In this document: positions 63,847 to 64,000 of the stretch, piece by piece
How positions within the stretch are numbered: position 1 is the stretch's first letter
Layout of the letters: each line of letters opens with the position of its first letter
From: Dorea_A amylophila
Lineage (GTDB): Bacteria; Bacillota; Clostridia; Lachnospirales; Lachnospiraceae
DNA: 64,000 nt
Assembly (NCBI RefSeq): GCF_025567265.1
Contig: NZ_JAOQJW010000011.1
Coordinates: forward strand, 57,270-121,269
Direction: 5' to 3'
Program-made: the position numbers and the translations under genes
Notes under the pieces: model-generated
What the model was told of the DNA's origin: nothing
The model's input: the letters and a program-made list of their open reading frames with translations, nothing else
The model's database searches: none

Positions 63847-63999
63847 TTAATTTATTAACTGGGAAGCGGCCTCTCGGTCCTTGAAGGAAACAATAGATAA
63901 GGATTCTTGTTCAGGTTCCATACCATAAGAAACACTAAGAGAGTCAGAATCACCTAAAAGCAAAGGAACTACGCTCAAACTCGGCGTTCGCCTCAAACA
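63847..63999 (-). CDS. Possible 3' end of a gene entering from the right edge
   Basis: The minus strand is open for 50 codons from the right edge to a TAA at 63847-63849, ending SFKDREAASQLIN. I recognise no family and cannot see the start. It may be spurious. Confidence 0.25.
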   Translation of the reverse strand, partial: CLRRTPSLSVVPLLLGDSDSLSVSYGMEPEQESLSIVSFKDREAASQLIN

Positions 64000-64000
64000 C

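Overview
The window reads as chromosome of a low-to-mid GC gut Firmicute, most likely family Lachnospiraceae (Dorea/Blautia/Coprococcus-like). The reasons are the strong purine-rich Shine-Dalgarno sites, an FMN riboswitch rib operon, a T-box leader, YesM/YesN-type two-component genes, a C_GCAxxG_C_C protein, the paired radical-SAM/DUF4130-type repair genes and the style of the cyclic-di-GMP proteins. The family is an inference from gene content. I see no tRNA, rRNA or CRISPR array.

Layout. 1-3.1 kb: the end of a DUF3427 helicase, split by a frameshift, then an AlbA_2/schlafen-like ATPase followed by a 47-nt relic of the sprT-like gene that sits intact at 12.8 kb. 3.2-7.9 kb: a sucrose regulon (LacI regulator, PTS EIIBCA, GH32 hydrolase) with two LacI-type palindromes around a strong promoter, bracketed by copies of a dispersed repeat. 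8-20.9 kb, accessory: a beta-propeller-like lipoprotein, an IS200/IS605 element (tnpA, tnpB, probable omega RNA) with a LexA-box-like palindrome on its promoter, a cysteine-less ArsC/Spx-fold protein, a SprT-like protease, then NrtR-type regulator - FRG protein - voltage-gated K+ channel - esterase in tight co-orientation, and an AAA/PD-(D/E)XK protein. 21-29 kb: nitroreductase, HD hydrolase, lipase, a cell-wall 5'-nucleotidase and a large GGDEF-PAS-GGDEF-EAL protein. 29.1-33.5 kb: FMN riboswitch and ribD-ribE-ribBA-ribH plus a HAD phosphatase. 33.7-35.8 kb: T-box leader and CstA. 36-46.2 kb: a galactose/glucose ABC importer with its own two-component system and two extra sugar-binding proteins. 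46.8-50.7 kb: radical-SAM/DNA-repair pair, flavoprotein, acetyltransferase. 50.8-53.2 kb: a TIR-STAND-TPR immune-type protein. 53.3-64 kb: transporters, a dual HD-GYP/GGDEF protein, a 2-hydroxyacid dehydrogenase and a zinc-ribbon protein.

How the genes work together. Sucrose enters as sucrose-6-phosphate through the PTS and is split by the GH32 enzyme, under LacI control. The galactose block pairs an importer with a sensor kinase operon whose two binding proteins probably report external sugar. The rib operon makes riboflavin under FMN feedback, and its HAD gene may fill the missing phosphatase step.

The most striking observation is the importer's binding protein at 35980-37263. It appears to be a natural circular permutation of MglB: the N-terminal subdomain strands, including the D/F and N sugar contacts, lie at the C-terminus. 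A canonical-order paralogue at 45131-46168 in the same window serves as an internal reference. Its permease partner carries an extra cytoplasmic coiled-coil region of about 214 residues. Other candidates for new biology are the NrtR-FRG-K+ channel cluster and a shared LexA-like 11-mer on the promoters of the transposon and of a DNA-repair gene.
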